This document shows, one piece after another, positions 1 to 6,368 of a stretch of DNA of 8,854 bases. The translations under genes were made by a program, and so were the position numbers. Origin of the DNA: JAVEYA01 sp034003745 (GTDB taxonomy: Bacteria > Bacillota > Peptococcia > DRI-13 > PHAD01); contig JAVEYA010000093.1 in NCBI GenBank assembly GCA_034003745.1, positions 1-8,854 of the forward strand, read 5' to 3'. Position 1 is the stretch's first letter, and every line of letters begins with the position of its first letter. The notes beneath the pieces were generated by a model, which saw nothing but the letters and a program-made list of their open reading frames with translations, was not told the origin of the DNA and made no database searches.

Positions 1-1
1 C

Positions 2-118
2 GGCGCAGCGGCGGCTCTCATGAATTATTCAGGTCCGCTTACCTTGGCGCAGGTTATCGCCATTTTACAAGAAAAAGCCGTTTTCTTGCAGAACCTGTCC
101 GCCGGGGAACAAGGATAG
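2..118 (+). CDS. C-terminal end of an unidentified protein (5' truncated by window)
   Basis: An open frame enters from the left edge and ends at TAG 116-118, giving 38 residues that end ...LSAGEQG. The visible part contains a short hydrophobic stretch (LAQVIAIL) and then a polar tail. An internal ATG at 20 has no convincing ribosome binding site, so this is more likely the tail of a longer gene than a 32-residue peptide. I do not recognise the family and assign no function. The next gene has its own TATAAT box, so this one is probably the last gene of an upstream transcript. No strong intrinsic terminator follows it. Confidence 0.5.
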   Translation, partial: GAAAALMNYSGPLTLAQVIAILQEKAVFLQNLSAGEQG

Positions 119-189
119 GGCTTGATTGAGCTGCCCAAAATCATTGTTTGATTTGAGCAGGAATTTAAGTAGCAATTGCGCGTTTCTTT

Positions 190-205
190 CCTATAATGGT
201 ATAGG
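190..205 (+). promoter_or_regulatory. TATAAT -10 box within a CCTATA-N4-TATAGG dyad
   Basis: A perfect TATAAT lies at 192-197, about 30 bases before the ATG at 229. It sits inside a 6-bp inverted repeat (CCTATA 190-195, TATAGG 200-205) with a 4-base centre. No good -35 hexamer is present at 16-18 bases upstream; the 17-bp position reads GTAGCA. The promoter may therefore need an activator, or the dyad may be an operator. The box is seen directly; its function is inferred. Confidence 0.5.
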
Positions 206-228
206 AACTTTTTAGGAGGGGAGCAGCT

Positions 229-504
229 ATGTCGCATGTACGCATTACTTTATCCAAAGAAATGTTGCAGGCTTTATTAAGCAATCTGAGTGATTTACGG
301 TCCCCTGCCGGTGAATTCGTGGTTGAAAATGAAGTGGATGGGATCAATGAAATAACCAGGATTATCAATCTGTTCAGCGGTGATGTTTTCGAACAGACGG
401 TGCAGCGGCAGGAGAACGAAAAATCGGAATGCCGCATCTACGAATTTCCGAAAAGAAACACTTCCGAGGATAGCGCGGAAAAGATGCGGGAAGACGATGA
501 ATAA
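229..504 (+). CDS. Hypothetical 91-residue protein, own transcription unit
   Basis: A 91-residue protein starts at ATG 229, preceded by a strong Shine-Dalgarno AGGAGGGG (214-221) at 7-base spacing, and ends at TAA 502-504. I do not recognise a family. The first 70 or so residues look folded and mainly helical, with an opening SHVRITLSKEMLQALL segment, a central GEFVVENEVDGINEI segment and INLFSGDVFEQTV. The last 20 or so residues are highly charged, with Lys/Arg then Asp/Glu runs, and probably disordered. There is no signal peptide, membrane segment, zinc-binding Cys cluster or clear DNA-binding motif; the only Cys is in the tail. A TATAAT box lies upstream and an intrinsic terminator begins 14 bases after the stop, so it appears to be a monocistronic unit. 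It is almost certainly translated, given the ribosome binding site and terminator placement, but its role is unknown. Confidence 0.75.
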   Translation: MSHVRITLSKEMLQALLSNLSDLRSPAGEFVVENEVDGINEITRIINLFSGDVFEQTVQRQENEKSECRIYEFPKRNTSEDSAEKMREDDE

Positions 505-518
505 AAAATGGATAAAAG

Positions 519-549
519 AAGGGCTCTCTTTTCAGGAGAGCCTTTTTTT
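519..549 (+). terminator. Intrinsic terminator after the 91-residue gene
   Basis: GGCTCTC (522-528) pairs perfectly with GAGAGCC (536-542) around a 7-base loop. The stem is extended by G-T and A-T pairs on the outside, and a run of seven T residues (543-549) follows. This is a textbook Rho-independent terminator, separating the small gene from nfo. Confidence 0.85.
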
Positions 550-552
550 GTT

Positions 553-558
553 TATAAT
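553..558 (+). promoter_or_regulatory. -10 box (TATAAT) for the nfo-cobT-flavoprotein transcript
   Basis: A perfect TATAAT follows immediately after the terminator T-run and lies 43 bases before the nfo start codon. The hexamer 17 bases upstream (TTTCAG, 530-535) is a poor -35 and falls inside the terminator loop, so strength is uncertain. It is the only obvious promoter for the three downstream genes. Confidence 0.45.
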
Positions 559-601
559 GTGTTCAGAGGTTTTTGCTGCACACACGAAGGGAGAAAACAA
601 A

Positions 602-1441
602 ATGTTCATAGGCGCCCATGTCTCCATCGCCCAGGGCCTGACCGGCGCGGTCAAAGCTGCCCAGGCCATGCAGGCCAACACTTTTCAATTTTTTATCCGT
701 AATCCCCGGGGTGGACAAGCCAGAAAACTGGATGAGAAGGATCTCCGGCAAGCCCACGAATTGATGATACAGTATGGTTTCGGACCGATCGTCGGCCATG
801 CCCCCTATACGTATAATCTGGCCTCTACACGTCCGGGTATCCGGGAGTTTACCATACGCACCCTCAAGGATGACCTGGAACGGGCCCGGGTCATGAAGCT
901 GTCCCGGATTGTCCTGCATCCGGGCACGCACGGGGAACAGGGGGAGGAAAAGGGGCTGGAGCTGATTGTCCAGGGCCTGAAGGAAGTGCTTTCGGCAATT
1001 GGGGACGATGATATCTCCATCTTAATTGAAGGAATGGCCGGGGAAGGGAGCGAAATAGGGTATAGTTTTGCCCATTTAAAAAGTATTTTGCAGGGCTGCG
1101 GCCATCATCCCCGGCTCGCCTTTTGCCTTGATTCCGCGCATCTTACCGGCGCGGGCTATGATTTGAGCCAGTGGGCCCCCGTCAAAGCGGAATTTGACCG
1201 TGCGGTGGGGATGGACAGATTGAAGGCGTTCCATCTGAACGATACCGTGTATCCGCTCTCCTCCAAACGCGACCGCCACGCCAAACTGGGGGAAGGCTGT
1301 TTGGGCGTCGGGGCCATCCGGCAGATTGCAGAGGATGAAGATATTCACCAAATACCGCTGATTCTGGAAACTCCGAACGATAACGCAGGCTATGCCAAAG
1401 AAATTGCTCTTATCAAAGCATGGGTCAGGGGGGAAGCGTAG
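602..1441 (+). CDS. nfo: Endonuclease IV (apurinic/apyrimidinic endonuclease, deoxyribonuclease IV)
   Basis: This 279-residue protein matches the usual endonuclease IV length of about 280. It cleaves the phosphodiester backbone 5' to abasic sites and trims blocked 3' ends in base excision repair, using three metal ions in a TIM barrel in the cytoplasm. All nine expected metal ligands can be placed: His66 (VGHAPY), His106 (VLHPGTH), Glu143 (LIEGMAGEGSEIG), Asp177 and His180 (LDSAHLTGAGYD), His211 (FHLND), Asp224 and His226 (SKRDRHAKLGEG) and Glu256 (LETP). The frame is open back to about 380, but ATG 602 is chosen because MFIGAHVSIA is the family N-terminus and GGGAG (590-594) sits just upstream; a longer start would run through the terminator and promoter. 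The motif often read as ENTAGQG in this family is EGMAGEG here, a mild variation that keeps the metal ligand. The stop overlaps cobT by one base, so the genes are probably co-transcribed and translationally coupled. Confidence 0.95.
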   Translation: MFIGAHVSIAQGLTGAVKAAQAMQANTFQFFIRNPRGGQARKLDEKDLRQAHELMIQYGFGPIVGHAPYTYNLASTRPGIREFTIRTLKDDLERARVMKLSRIVLHPGTHGEQGEEKGLELIVQGLKEVLSAIGDDDISILIEGMAGEGSEIGYSFAHLKSILQGCGHHPRLAFCLDSAHLTGAGYDLSQWAPVKAEFDRAVGMDRLKAFHLNDTVYPLSSKRDRHAKLGEGCLGVGAIRQIAEDEDIHQIPLILETPNDNAGYAKEIALIKAWVRGEA

Positions 1442-2484
1442 TGAGTGATTTGCTGAATAAAACTTTAGCTGCCATAACCCCGGTGAATGAGGCCGCAGCG
1501 CAAGCGGCCCAAGAAAGGCTGGACGGATTGCTGAAACCGCCGGGCAGCCTGGGCAAGCTCGAGGAAATCGCTGTCCGGCTGGCCGGCATTTATGGAGAAC
1601 CTCTGCCCCGGCCCCGTCCCAAGGCGATTATTATGATGGCTGCCGATAATGGCGTCTATGAGGAAGGTTATCATGGTTACCCCCAGGATGTGACCCGGTT
1701 ACTGGCCGAACTGAGCGGAGACGGTCTGACCGGCGTCGCGGTGCTGGCCAAACAGGCGGACAGCCGCTTGGTCGTAGTGGATATCGGCCTTAAGGGGAAA
1801 ACTGCCGGGGCATATATTTGGCCAAGGAAAATCCGGCCCGGTACCGCCAATATTGCCCGGGGTCCGGCTATGCACAAGGAGGAGGCGCTGCGGGCCGTCG
1901 AGGTGGGGATTGAAACAGTATATGCGCTTGCTGCGGAAGGGATAGGCGTTTTCGGGACCGGAGAAGCGGGCTTGTGTAATACCACCACTTCCGCAGCGGT
2001 TTTGTGCGCCCTTACCGGGGAAAGGCCGGAACAAATTGTCGGACGTGGTACGGGCCAGGACGACGCCTCCTTCGGGCTGAAGCTGGAAGCGGTGAAGAAA
2101 AGCCTGGAGATTAATCAGCCCAATTCCAAGGATGCCCTGGATGTACTGGCCAAAGTGGGCGGATTGGATATCGCCGGCTTAGCCGGCTGCTATCTGGCGG
2201 CGGCGGCCTTAAAAAAACCCATTGTCATCGACGGATTTATCGCCGGGGTTGCCGCGCTGGCGGCAATTGCCTTGCATCCCGTAAGCGCGCAATATATGCT
2301 GCCCTCTCATTTGTCCGCAGAAAAGGGCGCGCGGATCGTCTGCGATTATCTGCGCATGGAACCGCTCTTATATCTGCAGATGTGCTTAGGCGAAGGGACG
2401 GGGGCGGCTTTGGCCTTTCACCTTGTAGATGCAGCCTGTTTGATTATTAATGAAATGGGTCTATTGGCCGACTTAAGCAAATAA
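1441..2484 (+). CDS. cobT: Nicotinate-nucleotide-dimethylbenzimidazole phosphoribosyltransferase (CobT)
   Basis: CobT transfers phosphoribose from nicotinate mononucleotide to a lower-ligand base such as 5,6-dimethylbenzimidazole. This gives the alpha-riboside phosphate used in cobamide nucleotide-loop assembly. With GTG 1441 as start the protein is 347 residues, the usual family length. Family motifs are in order: LLKPPGSLG (30-38), ADNGVYEEGYHGYPQDVT (68-84), TGEAGLCNTTTSAA (173-186), GRGTGQDD (201-208) and LGEGTGAA (316-323). Glu318 in the last motif matches the catalytic base, Glu317 of Salmonella CobT, and Glu175 matches Glu174 there. The GTG start is preferred over ATG 1420 because family homology begins at the LLNKTLAAI segment and a G-rich ribosome site (AGGGGGGAAG, 1428-1437) precedes it. 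GTG overlaps the nfo stop as TAGTG. No other cobalamin gene or cobalamin riboswitch is in the window, so cobT is separated from any main cob cluster. Confidence 0.95.
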   Translation: MSDLLNKTLAAITPVNEAAAQAAQERLDGLLKPPGSLGKLEEIAVRLAGIYGEPLPRPRPKAIIMMAADNGVYEEGYHGYPQDVTRLLAELSGDGLTGVAVLAKQADSRLVVVDIGLKGKTAGAYIWPRKIRPGTANIARGPAMHKEEALRAVEVGIETVYALAAEGIGVFGTGEAGLCNTTTSAAVLCALTGERPEQIVGRGTGQDDASFGLKLEAVKKSLEINQPNSKDALDVLAKVGGLDIAGLAGCYLAAAALKKPIVIDGFIAGVAALAAIALHPVSAQYMLPSHLSAEKGARIVCDYLRMEPLLYLQMCLGEGTGAALAFHLVDAACLIINEMGLLADLSK

Positions 2485-2502
2485 TTTACAGAGGTTTACT
2501 TG

Positions 2503-4185
2503 ATGCGAAAGATTATTATTGCTGTAGTTCTGCTCGGAATTCTATTTGCCGCCGCTATACCCACCGTCCAGACAGAGCGCTATGACGCGGTTATCTATGG
2601 AGGAGGGTTTGCCGGCTGCGCTGCGGCAAACAGCGCGGCTTCTTTAGCGCCCGGCAAAAAAATCCTTCTGATCATTCCGGAACCGGTGAATTTGCCGGGA
2701 GGATTGGGCACGATAGGCGGCCAAAATTTCACCGATATCCGCTACTGGCGGGAACGGCTGGTCACCCAGGGTTCCTTCGGACTGTGGTTTAACCAGGCGG
2801 GACAGTTTTATAACACGGAAGATATGGCCGGGATCATTAAAAAAGATTTGGATCGCCATCCCGGCTTACGGATTATCTACGGCCATGACTTGAAAGACGT
2901 CAAAGTAAAAAAAGGGCAGGGAATCAGCCGGCTTAAACTGGTTCCTGTGGAAAAGAACAGCGAAGGGCTTCTGGAATGGAAGTCGGGACAGCTCCTGGTC
3001 CGGGGAGCCGTCTATCTGGACGCCTCCGACGACGGCAGGCTGAGCCGCCTGGCCGGCGTACCCCTTGCGGTGGGGCGGCAGGACTGGCCCACCCGGTATC
3101 TGGATTCAGAAGAAATAACTACCGGGGTCTATCGTCAGCAGGCGGCGACCCTGATGTTCAAAGTCCGCGGCGTCAAGACCCCGTCTGAGCCCGCGCAGGT
3201 GGGCGAATGGTTCTTCTCCCGCGACCATAACGGCAGCTGGGGGCTGGCCGGAGGACAAGAGACCTGGTCCTCCGACGCGGTGGTGACGGCTTTCAATGAG
3301 AAATACGCCCCGTCGGGCTTTTCCATCAAACCCATCAACGCGGCGCAGAATGGTTCCGGCAGCGACGAATGGTGGGTCAATACGCTCCTGATCTATCACG
3401 TGGACGCCCGCGCACAAAGCAGGGATAAGGGTACGGCGCATTATCCCAAAGACACCCTGCCGGGGCGCCGGGCGGTGGATGAGGCTTGGACCGCGGCGCG
3501 CGGTTTTTTGCAAAACCCGGAATTTATGGAAGCGCTGCGGCGTTTTCGGGTAAGAGCGGACGGACAGGTTTACGGCTTTGCCGAAGCGGAATTGGTCCTG
3601 GATGAACAGGGCCTGCCCGCCGTCGGGGAGGTCTTATATCTGCGGGAATCCGTGCATAGTCTGCTTGCAGAGAAAATCCCCCGGACCGAAAATGAAAACA
3701 GCGCCTTTGCCGTGACCATGGCAGAAGCGCAAAAGGCCGGCCCCAATTCTTCCGCAGGAGCCGATGCGGAAAATTATCCCGACAGAATCGGGCTGGGCTA
3801 TTATATGATGGATATTAACGCTTATCAGCCGGAAGACTTGAAGAAAAGCGGCGACTATGTCTGGCCGGTAACCGGAATCGTGCGTCCGGACTGGCGGGAA
3901 GGCGGGGGCGAACCGGAGAACCCGGTCTATCTCCCTTATCGGATGCTTTTGGCCGCAGGCGTGGATAATCTGTTAATTCCCGGCTATGCGGCCGGCTGTT
4001 CCTCTTTTGCCTGGGCGGAACTGCGGGTCCTGCCCAATCAGGCCGTCTTCGGCGACGCGGCGGGCGTAGCTGCGGCCCGGGCCCTTCAATACGAGGAGAA
4101 ACTAGCTGATTTTGGTCCGGAGCAGATCGGTTGGGTCCAGGAAAAACTCAAAGGCATGAGCGCCAGAATCGATAAAGAATTATAA
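2503..4185 (+). CDS. FAD-dependent oxidoreductase (FAD_oxidored family) with N-terminal hydrophobic leader
   Basis: This 560-residue flavoprotein of the FAD_oxidored type has no assignable substrate. Residues 1-20 (MRK then a run of Ile/Val/Leu/Ala to IP) form a Sec-type signal peptide or signal anchor. The dinucleotide-binding fold starts right after it: YDAVIYGGGFAGCAAA (27-41) has the GxGxxG pattern. The C-terminal FAD segment is YLPYRMLLAAGVDNLLIPGYAAG (476-498) followed by ELRVLPNQAVFGDAAGVAAA (506-525), which is characteristic of the family. Only Cys39 and Cys499 lie in the mature part, so no iron-sulfur cluster is expected. ATG 2503 is chosen over the adjacent TTG 2500; AGAGG (2490-2494) lies 8 bases upstream. 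There is no alternative start between the leader and the FAD motif, so the leader is genuinely encoded. It begins 18 bases after cobT with no terminator between, so it is probably in the same operon. No twin-arginine motif is visible, which is odd for an exported flavoprotein. Family call is firm; localisation and substrate are open. Confidence 0.85.
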   Translation: MRKIIIAVVLLGILFAAAIPTVQTERYDAVIYGGGFAGCAAANSAASLAPGKKILLIIPEPVNLPGGLGTIGGQNFTDIRYWRERLVTQGSFGLWFNQAGQFYNTEDMAGIIKKDLDRHPGLRIIYGHDLKDVKVKKGQGISRLKLVPVEKNSEGLLEWKSGQLLVRGAVYLDASDDGRLSRLAGVPLAVGRQDWPTRYLDSEEITTGVYRQQAATLMFKVRGVKTPSEPAQVGEWFFSRDHNGSWGLAGGQETWSSDAVVTAFNEKYAPSGFSIKPINAAQNGSGSDEWWVNTLLIYHVDARAQSRDKGTAHYPKDTLPGRRAVDEAWTAARGFLQNPEFMEALRRFRVRADGQVYGFAEAELVLDEQGLPAVGEVLYLRESVHSLLAEKIPRTENENSAFAVTMAEAQKAGPNSSAGADAENYPDRIGLGYYMMDINAYQPEDLKKSGDYVWPVTGIVRPDWREGGGEPENPVYLPYRMLLAAGVDNLLIPGYAAGCSSFAWAELRVLPNQAVFGDAAGVAAARALQYEEKLADFGPEQIGWVQEKLKGMSARIDKEL

Positions 4186-4203
4186 GGCTGTTCCGGGCAG
4201 CCT
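4185..4203. terminator. Small hairpin between convergent genes, possible weak bidirectional terminator
   Basis: AGGCTG (4185-4190) pairs with CAGCCT (4198-4203) around a 7-base loop. It lies exactly between the stop codons of the flavoprotein gene and the convergent YitT-family gene. There is no real T-run on the plus side and only a broken one (TATAATTCTTT) on the minus side. It could slow read-through from either direction, but it is not a strong terminator. Confidence 0.3.
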
Positions 4204-4204
4204 G

Positions 4205-5050
4205 TCACAGGGGGTTGCGGAATCCTTCGCCCAGCACCTCATGCACCTTGTTTACTGTGACAAAAGCATAAGGGTCGAGCTGACGGACAATTTTCTTCAA
4301 CTGCAGCACCTGCGTTATTCCCACCACCACATAGAGAATATCTTTTTCGCGGCTGGTATAGGCCCCGTATCCTTTGAGCACCGTGACGCCCCGGTCCATT
4401 TCCTTTAGGATGGCCTGAGTAATGGCCAAAGTGGATTGGGAGACAATAAATACTGCCCGGGCTTCGTTCAGGCCTTCGATAAAACGATCCACCACCTGGC
4501 TGAAGATAAACAAGGCCACCAGGGTATAAAGCGCCTTGTCCAGGCCGAACAGGAAGGCCACGGCGCCGATGACGACAACATCAAAAGAAAAAAAGACTGT
4601 CCCCATATTGATGTTATATTTTTCATGCAGCCAGCGCGCGATAATATCCATACCCCCGGTAGTGCCGCCGCAGCGTAGGACAATGCCGAGACCGGCCCCG
4701 GACGCCACTCCGCCGTATAAAGCGGCTAAGAGCAGGTCGTCCGTCTGGAGTTTCATTCCTTGGAACAAGTCGATGGATACGGAAACAACCGCTACACAAA
4801 AGATAGTTTTGATAATAAAGGATAGCCCCCATCTGTACCAGCTGAAGATTAAGAGGGGGAGATTGAGCGCGGCCAGGACCAGGCCCACCGGCCAATCAAA
4901 CAGATAATGCGCGATGAGCGCAACGCCGGTGAAGCCCCCTTCAGCCAGGCCGTTGGCAATAATAAAATAATTGATGGCAAAGGAGAAAATCAGCGAACCG
5001 ACGACCATCCCCACATAAGTCAAAAATGTACGCAAAGCGGACACCCCCAC
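4205..5050 (-). CDS. YitT family membrane protein (DUF161 transmembrane region plus DUF2179)
   Basis: This 281-residue protein has the family's two-part layout. Residues 7-190 or so are hydrophobic with about five or six membrane segments. They carry GLAEGGFTGVALI (34-46) and the repeat-like loop GGTTGGMDIIARWL (128-141). A soluble C-terminal domain of DUF2179 type follows (about 219-272: RGVTVLKGYGAYTSREKDILYVVV, then QLDPYAFVTVNKVHEVLGEGF). Family members are inner-membrane proteins of unknown transport or signalling function and are common in Firmicutes. The start is uncertain: GTG 5050 gives the full length, but no ribosome site precedes it. A TTG at 5035 has GGGGGTG (5043-5049) 7 bases upstream and would remove five residues. 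It stands alone on the minus strand, convergent with the flavoprotein and divergent from the ACT gene. Family identity is sure; function is not. Confidence 0.88.
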   Translation of the reverse strand: MGVSALRTFLTYVGMVVGSLIFSFAINYFIIANGLAEGGFTGVALIAHYLFDWPVGLVLAALNLPLLIFSWYRWGLSFIIKTIFCVAVVSVSIDLFQGMKLQTDDLLLAALYGGVASGAGLGIVLRCGGTTGGMDIIARWLHEKYNINMGTVFFSFDVVVIGAVAFLFGLDKALYTLVALFIFSQVVDRFIEGLNEARAVFIVSQSTLAITQAILKEMDRGVTVLKGYGAYTSREKDILYVVVGITQVLQLKKIVRQLDPYAFVTVNKVHEVLGEGFRNPL

Positions 5051-5071
5051 ATGTTTAGTATTTCCAATCTT

Positions 5072-5077
5072 AATATA
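5072..5077 (-). promoter_or_regulatory. Candidate -10 box (TATATT) for the YitT-family gene
   Basis: On the minus strand TATATT reads from 5077 to 5072, about 22 bases before GTG 5050. The upstream region is very AT-rich, but the hexamer at 17 bases (TTTTTA) is a poor -35. This is a plausible promoter in the 111-base divergent intergenic region. Confidence 0.25.
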
Positions 5078-5133
5078 TAGAAAAATACTGTATTTAAAAA
5101 GGAATATTTATACGTTTATAACGCGGATTCGTT

Positions 5134-5139
5134 TATAAT
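5134..5139 (+). promoter_or_regulatory. -10 box (TATAAT) for the ACT-lgt unit
   Basis: A perfect TATAAT lies 22 bases before the ACT-protein start codon at 5162, so the leader would be short. The -35 region (TACGTT at 17 bases, 5111-5116) is a poor match. It shares the short AT-rich intergenic region with the divergent YitT-family gene. Confidence 0.45.
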
Positions 5140-5161
5140 AAAAGAGAAGGGGGTATATTCT

Positions 5162-5590
5162 ATGGTAAAACAAATATCGCTTTTTTTGGAAAATAAAAAG
5201 GGCCGCCTGGCTAAAGTGTGCCGCGTGATCGGCGATGCCGGCGTCAATATCCGCGCACTTTCCATTGCCGACACCACTGATTTTGGCATTCTGCGGCTGA
5301 TTGTGAACGCGCCGGAGAAAGCCTATGAGGCGCTTGCTCAAGCGGGTTTCGTAGTCAGCATTACCAATGTGCTGGCCATTGAAGTCAGCGATTTGCCGGG
5401 TGGATTGGCGGATGTACTGGAAAAGCTGGAGGCTGCCGGAATCAATGTAGAGTATGCCTATGCCTTTATCGGGTCGGTGACCGAGGACGCACTGGTGATC
5501 ATCCGCGCGGAGAATCCGGCGGAAGCGGCAATCACCTTGGAGAAAATAGGGATCAAAACCTTGCGGGAGGAAGAACTATATACACTATGA
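5162..5590 (+). CDS. Tandem ACT-domain protein (amino-acid-binding regulatory type)
   Basis: This 142-residue protein consists of two ACT domains and nothing else. ACT 1 spans about residues 3-68 (KQISLFLENKKGRLAKVCRVI ... GVNIRALSIAD ... FGILRLIV). ACT 2 spans about 70-137 (VLAIEVSDLPGGLADVLEKLEAAGINVEYAYAF ... ALVIIRAENP ... AAITLEKIGI). Each has the beta-alpha-beta pattern with a Gly-rich turn before the first helix (KKGRLA, LPGGLA), where ACT domains bind small ligands, usually amino acids. There is no catalytic domain, so it probably acts as a ligand-sensing partner of another protein; related stand-alone proteins are often found near phenylacetate-CoA ligase genes, which are not seen here. 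ATG 5162 has AAGGGGG (5148-5154) upstream. Its stop overlaps lgt as ATGA, so the two are probably translationally coupled. The ligand and partner are unknown. Confidence 0.88.
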   Translation: MVKQISLFLENKKGRLAKVCRVIGDAGVNIRALSIADTTDFGILRLIVNAPEKAYEALAQAGFVVSITNVLAIEVSDLPGGLADVLEKLEAAGINVEYAYAFIGSVTEDALVIIRAENPAEAAITLEKIGIKTLREEELYTL

Positions 5591-6357
5591 TGATTAGTCC
5601 CGTTGCCTTTGCACTGGGGCCTTTGGAGGTCCGCTGGTACGGTATTTTAATAGCAGGCGCTGTGCTTTTGGGCACGTTTTTAGCTTTGCGCGAGGCCCAG
5701 CGTCAGGGCATTGACCCGGATAAATTTATGAACGTGCTCCTGGCGGCGATTCCGGCGGCATTCGTTGGCGCCAGGGTGTATTACGTTATCTTCAACTGGA
5801 AGTATTACAGCGCCGATCCAAGAGCGATTTTTGCCGTCTGGGAAGGCGGTCTGGCTATTCATGGCGGGCTGATTGCCGCTTTCATTGTCGGTTTTATATT
5901 GCTCAGAAGGTATAGCATCAGTTTCTGGCAGGCTGCGGATATCGCCGCGCCGAGCATTGTATTGGGCCAAGCTATCGGACGTTGGGGTAATTTTTTTAAC
6001 CAGGAGGCCTATGGCTATACGGTCGACCCGGATAAAATTCCTTGGGCCATGTACATTGACGGAGCATACCGCCATCCCACTTTCCTGTATGAATCCCTTT
6101 GGAATCTGGCCATTTTTATTTTTCTGCTCATCTTAAGGAGGAAGGCGCCCATCAAGCAGGGGGAGCTTATTTTGAGCTATGCTGTTTTATACTCGCTGGG
6201 ACGTTTTGTAATTGAAGGATTCCGCACGGACAGCCTGATGCTGACGTCACATATACGGGCTGCCCAAGCAGTAAGCGCTGTAGTAATTATTGCGGCCGGG
6301 ATATTTTTTTATCTGCGGCGCAGGCGGGCCTTACCGAATGGAGGTGACATGGAGTAA
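5587..6357 (+). CDS. lgt: Phosphatidylglycerol-prolipoprotein diacylglyceryl transferase
   Basis: Lgt moves the diacylglyceryl group of phosphatidylglycerol to the lipobox cysteine of prolipoproteins. It is the first step of lipoprotein maturation, at the outer face of the cytoplasmic membrane. The 256-residue protein has several membrane segments and the family signature GRWGNFFNQEAYG (131-143). Residues known to matter in E. coli Lgt align by spacing: Tyr18 (Tyr26), His92 in IHGG (His103), Arg132 (Arg143), Asn135 (Asn146), Glu140 (Glu151), Tyr202 (Tyr235), Arg206 (Arg239) and Glu210 (Glu243). HPTFLYES (163-170) is also typical. The tail is basic (RRRR at 244-247) and likely cytoplasmic. The start is either ATG 5587, overlapping the ACT stop in ATGA, or the next codon ATG 5590. 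The nearest GGGAGG (5565-5570) is 16 bases away, so translation probably depends on coupling to the ACT gene. Function is confident. Confidence 0.96.
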   Translation: MMISPVAFALGPLEVRWYGILIAGAVLLGTFLALREAQRQGIDPDKFMNVLLAAIPAAFVGARVYYVIFNWKYYSADPRAIFAVWEGGLAIHGGLIAAFIVGFILLRRYSISFWQAADIAAPSIVLGQAIGRWGNFFNQEAYGYTVDPDKIPWAMYIDGAYRHPTFLYESLWNLAIFIFLLILRRKAPIKQGELILSYAVLYSLGRFVIEGFRTDSLMLTSHIRAAQAVSAVVIIAAGIFFYLRRRRALPNGGDME

Positions 6358-6368
6358 GCCTGTCAGCC

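Noticed and set aside
118..136. GGGC...GCCC hairpin as a terminator of the truncated first gene
   Set aside because: The stem is only four pairs with an 11-base loop and no T-run follows directly.
122..160. Imperfect direct repeat (TTGATTGAGCTG / TTGATTTGAGCAG)
   Set aside because: There are only two copies, with an indel and a mismatch, and no third unit or link to a known site; chance similarity in AT-rich DNA is likely.
380..601. N-terminal extension of endonuclease IV by 74 codons in the same open frame
   Set aside because: It would overlap the 91-residue gene, the intrinsic terminator and the TATAAT box. The family N-terminus MFIGAHVSIA starts at 602 with its own ribosome site.
2485..2502. 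Cobalamin riboswitch or promoter between cobT and the flavoprotein gene
   Set aside because: The gap is 18 bases, enough only for a ribosome site. No B12-box-like structure is visible upstream of nfo-cobT either.
3106..3513. Minus-strand open frames inside the flavoprotein and other large genes
   Set aside because: They lack ribosome sites and recognisable motifs and lie opposite well-supported genes, so they are shadows of GC-rich coding sequence.
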